8,675 nucleotides of DNA from Desulfovibrionaceae bacterium UBA6814 (lineage in GTDB: Bacteria > Desulfobacterota > Desulfovibrionia > Desulfovibrionales > Desulfovibrionaceae), in assembly GCA_002452635.1 (NCBI GenBank), contig DKEU01000041.1, positions 21,650-30,324 of the forward strand. The letters are read 5' to 3'. Below, piece after piece: positions 6,652 to 8,675 of the stretch. The first letter of the stretch is position 1. Each line of letters begins with the position of its first letter. The notes below the pieces were generated by a model that worked only from the letters and a program-made list of their open reading frames with translations, was not told the DNA's origin and did not search any database. Made by a program: the position numbers and the translations under genes.

Positions 6652-7683
6652 ATGCAACGTCTGGCTGCTTACGCGCTCTGCGCCGCCCTGGCCCTCTGTC
6701 TGGCCCTGCCCGGACCGGCCCGGGCCGAGGACGTCTACACGTTGAAGCTCTCGGTGGACAGCAACGAGAACCACCACCGCAACAAGGGCCTGCACCTGTT
6801 CATCGACCTCCTGGAGAAGAATTCCAACGGGCGCATCAAGGTCAACTTCTTCCACAGCGCCCAGCTCTACAAGGACAAGGACATCCCCAAAGCCCTGAAC
6901 ATGGGCACCGTGGACATGGGCTGCCCGGGCATCTGGCAGTTGGAGGGCGTGGCCCCCAGCACCGCCATCACCGCCCTGCCCATGTTCTACGGCCTGCCGG
7001 CCAAGATCACCAAGGACCTGGTGGACGGCGAGGTGGGCCGGCTCATCAGCCAGGACATCGAGAAGCGCCTGGGGGTCAAGGTGCTCGGCAAGTGGCACTA
7101 CCACGGCTACCTGCACTTCTGCGCCAAGCCCCACGCGGTCAAGAGCCTGGCCGACTTCAAGGGCCTCAAGACCCGGCACCACGGCGGCGCGGCCAACGCC
7201 ATGCGCCTGGAGGCCCTGGGCGCCAGCCCCATCCTCATCCCCTGGCCCGACCTGCCCATGGCCCTGATCCAGGGCACGGCCGACGCCTTCGTGACCACCT
7301 TCAAGAGCTTCGAGAGCGCCAAGCTCTGGGAGACCGGGGCCAAGTTCGCCACCAAGGACATGGAGTACTACCTGCACAACATCCCCATCGTGAGCGGCAA
7401 GTTCTGGAACTCCCTGCCCAAGGACCTGCAGAAGATCATGGTGGACACCTGGGAGCAGCACATCGAGGCCGCCCGCCAGATCTGCGAGGACGAGCAGACC
7501 AAGGGCGAGGCCCTGATGAAGGAGCACGGGGTGGAAATCTACTACCCCACCCACGCCGAACTCATGGAGTGGCGCGACCGGGTCATGACCGTGCAGGACG
7601 CCGTCGTGGGCGAACTCGACCTGGACAAGGACCTGGTGGCCCAGGTGAAGAAGGTCGTGGATTCGGCCATGGCCAAGCAGTAA
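6652..7683 (+). CDS. dctP: TRAP transporter substrate-binding protein DctP
   Basis: This is the periplasmic solute receptor of a TRAP transporter. It has a Sec signal peptide: Arg3, then a hydrophobic stretch at about 4-20, then the cleavage motif ARA after residue 25, so the mature protein begins EDVYTLKLS. The 343-residue length and order of blocks fit the DctP family: the SAQLYKDKDIPKALNMGTVDM block, then LADFKGLKTRHHGG, then the IPWPDLPMALIQGTADAFVT block. R175 in KTRHHGG is the expected carboxylate-binding Arg of the family, and it is followed by two His where many homologues have Val-Pro or similar. Several Trp and His residues near the cleft could mark an unusual ligand. AAGGAGGA (6640-6647) lies 4 nt before ATG, and the gene is 27 bp after the lyase. 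It should deliver the substrate of the cassette to DctQM. Confidence 0.93.
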   Translation: MQRLAAYALCAALALCLALPGPARAEDVYTLKLSVDSNENHHRNKGLHLFIDLLEKNSNGRIKVNFFHSAQLYKDKDIPKALNMGTVDMGCPGIWQLEGVAPSTAITALPMFYGLPAKITKDLVDGEVGRLISQDIEKRLGVKVLGKWHYHGYLHFCAKPHAVKSLADFKGLKTRHHGGAANAMRLEALGASPILIPWPDLPMALIQGTADAFVTTFKSFESAKLWETGAKFATKDMEYYLHNIPIVSGKFWNSLPKDLQKIMVDTWEQHIEAARQICEDEQTKGEALMKEHGVEIYYPTHAELMEWRDRVMTVQDAVVGELDLDKDLVAQVKKVVDSAMAKQ

Positions 7684-7690
7684 GAGACGC

Positions 7691-7731
7691 CGGGGACGGG
7701 GCCCTCGGGGTGGAGGGTCCCGTCCCTGTTT
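7691..7731 (+). terminator. GC-rich intercistronic hairpin between dctP and dctQ
   Basis: The left arm 7691-7706 pairs with the right arm 7713-7728 as a continuous 16-bp stem, with two G-T pairs in DNA (G-U in RNA) and a 6-nt loop GGGGTG. Only three T residues (7729-7731) follow, so full intrinsic termination is doubtful. It starts 8 nt after the dctP stop and ends before the dctQ ribosome site. Such a structure would act as a partial terminator or a 3' block to exonucleases, raising binding protein over membrane subunits. That role is inference. The stem itself is seen directly. Confidence 0.75.
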
Positions 7732-7747
7732 CCGCAAGGGGGATTGC

Positions 7748-8302
7748 ATGTCTTCTCGCAGCCGACTGCTCCGGGCCTGGGATGCCCTGGAGACCTACGC
7801 CGCCGGCCTGCTGGGCGCGGCGGCCCTGGCCCTGGCCTTCTACCAGGTGGTCATGCGCTACCTGTTCAACGACGCGCCGGAGGGGGCCGAGGAGGGGGTG
7901 CTCTACCTGGTCATCTGGGCGGTGTTCATCATCTCCAGCCGCCTGGTGCGCGACGACGAGCACGTGGGCGCGGACTTCCTGGTGGGCCGCCTGCCCATCC
8001 CGGCCCGGCGCTGGCTGGCCGTGGCCACCACGCTCCTGGCCCTGGGCTTCTGCCTGCTGGTGACCTGGTACGGGGTGCACATCGTGGACGCGGCCCTGTC
8101 CATGGGCGAGCGCTCCACCACCCGGCTGCGCTTCCCCATGTGGATCGCCTACCTCTCGGTGCCGGTGGGCTCCAGCCTCATCGCGCTCAGCTGCGTCTAC
8201 CGGCTGGACCTCCTGGTGCGGCGCTTCACGCCCGAGCTGTTCGCCGAACGCATCCATTCCGACGTGGTCTGCGCCAACGACGGCGAGGGAGGCTGCTCAT
8301 GA
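7748..8302 (+). CDS. dctQ: TRAP transporter small permease subunit DctQ
   Basis: This 184-residue inner-membrane subunit of the TRAP transporter has four predicted membrane segments at about residues 17-40, 50-67, 88-112 and 129-155. The first ends with the family-typical YQVVMRYLFN. The second is followed by SRLVRDDEHVGADFLVGRLP, which resembles the conserved polar loop of DctQ proteins, and the fourth begins FPMWIAYLSVPVG, also typical. A short cytoplasmic tail follows. An AAGGGGG sequence lies 5 nt before ATG. The stop overlaps the dctM start as ATGA, so the two are translationally coupled. It bridges DctP and DctM in sodium-driven uptake, as known for the family. Confidence 0.9.
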   Translation: MSSRSRLLRAWDALETYAAGLLGAAALALAFYQVVMRYLFNDAPEGAEEGVLYLVIWAVFIISSRLVRDDEHVGADFLVGRLPIPARRWLAVATTLLALGFCLLVTWYGVHIVDAALSMGERSTTRLRFPMWIAYLSVPVGSSLIALSCVYRLDLLVRRFTPELFAERIHSDVVCANDGEGGCS

Positions 8303-8675
8303 CCCTCACCTTCCTGCTGGTCTTCGCCCTGCTGCTCATGTCGGGCCTGCCCATCGCCTTCGTGCTGGGCATCAGCTCCCTGTTCATGCTGGCGGTGTTC
8401 TCCACCACCCCGCTCCTGCTGGTGCCCGAGCTCATGTACAACTCCCTGGCCTCGTTCCCGCTCATGGCCATCCCGTTCTTCATGATCGCGGCCAATTTCA
8501 TGGTCAAGGGCGGCACCTCGCGCTACCTCATCCGGGCGGCCAACGCCCTGGTGGGCCGCTTCACCGGCGGCCTGGCCATCGTGTGCGTGCTGGCCAGCAT
8601 GGTCTTCGCGGCCATCTGCGGGTCCAGCGTGGCCACGGCCATGGCCATGGGGGTCATCATCATCCCGGCCATGCT
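8299..8675 (+). CDS. dctM: TRAP transporter large permease subunit DctM (partial, cut by window edge)
   Basis: Only the first 125 residues are present, with the rest lying to the right of the window. The N-terminus starts MTLTFLLVFALLLMSGLPIAF, a typical DctM first helix, followed by MYNSLASFPLMAIPFFMIAANFM and then GGLAIVCVLASMVFAAICGSS, with its GSSVAT segment. These match the family's conserved blocks. The start ATG overlaps the dctQ stop by the ATGA arrangement, and GGAGG (8288-8292) inside the end of dctQ serves as its ribosome site. DctM is the channel-forming subunit that carries substrate with sodium ions. Full-length members are about 425 residues, so about two thirds is missing. Confidence 0.93.
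   Translation, partial: MTLTFLLVFALLLMSGLPIAFVLGISSLFMLAVFSTTPLLLVPELMYNSLASFPLMAIPFFMIAANFMVKGGTSRYLIRAANALVGRFTGGLAIVCVLASMVFAAICGSSVATAMAMGVIIIPAM

Noticed and set aside
1..8675. Mobile elements, CRISPR arrays, tRNA or rRNA genes
   Set aside because: I saw no transposase or integrase motifs, no regularly spaced repeats and no tRNA- or rRNA-like sequence on either strand.

Overview
This is a GC-rich, densely packed bacterial window that reads as a catabolic and uptake cassette for an organic acid. It holds eight genes, seven complete and one cut by the right edge. The proteins look proteobacterial. The DUF1847 Cys-rich protein, the TRAP transporter and the strong GC bias together suggest an anaerobic, high-GC Desulfovibrio-like lineage. 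That assignment is inference from gene content only, because the window has no rRNA or other phylogenetic marker.

Layout: positions 1-70 are AT-rich and hold a small hairpin with a T-run just before a GcvA-like LysR regulator (71-1126, +). The LysR gene converges with a two-gene minus-strand unit: a DUF1847 protein (2312-3001) followed by an enolase-superfamily enzyme of the mandelate racemase type (1150-2298). A divergent control region (3002-3155) separates this unit from a plus-strand operon that runs to the right edge. That operon encodes an MmgE/PrpD-family enzyme (3156-4532), a GntR/FCD regulator (4561-5232), a fumarase/aspartase-superfamily lyase (5269-6624), and a TRAP transporter with binding protein DctP (6652-7683), small membrane subunit DctQ (7748-8302) and large permease DctM (8299 to edge, partial).

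The most striking non-coding element is a perfect 20-bp palindrome at 3084-3103 in the divergent region. Each half contains a TATATT -10 hexamer, one per strand, and each has a TTGAC-type -35 at a workable distance (15 and 16 bp spacers). A dimeric regulator bound there would cover both promoters at once. The FCD-GntR protein in the right-hand operon is the obvious candidate, which would make both arms one autoregulated, ligand-responsive regulon.

Working model (inference): the TRAP system imports a carboxylated compound, the enolase-superfamily and MmgE/PrpD enzymes epimerise or dehydrate it, and the lyase cleaves it by beta-elimination, possibly releasing fumarate. An MmgE/PrpD enzyme with a C-N lyase of this superfamily recalls the iminodisuccinate epimerase plus C-N lyase pathway known from Agrobacterium. 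The added enolase-superfamily enzyme, DUF1847 protein and TRAP importer make this a different and, as far as I can tell from sequence alone, uncharacterised set. The true substrate cannot be read from the sequence.
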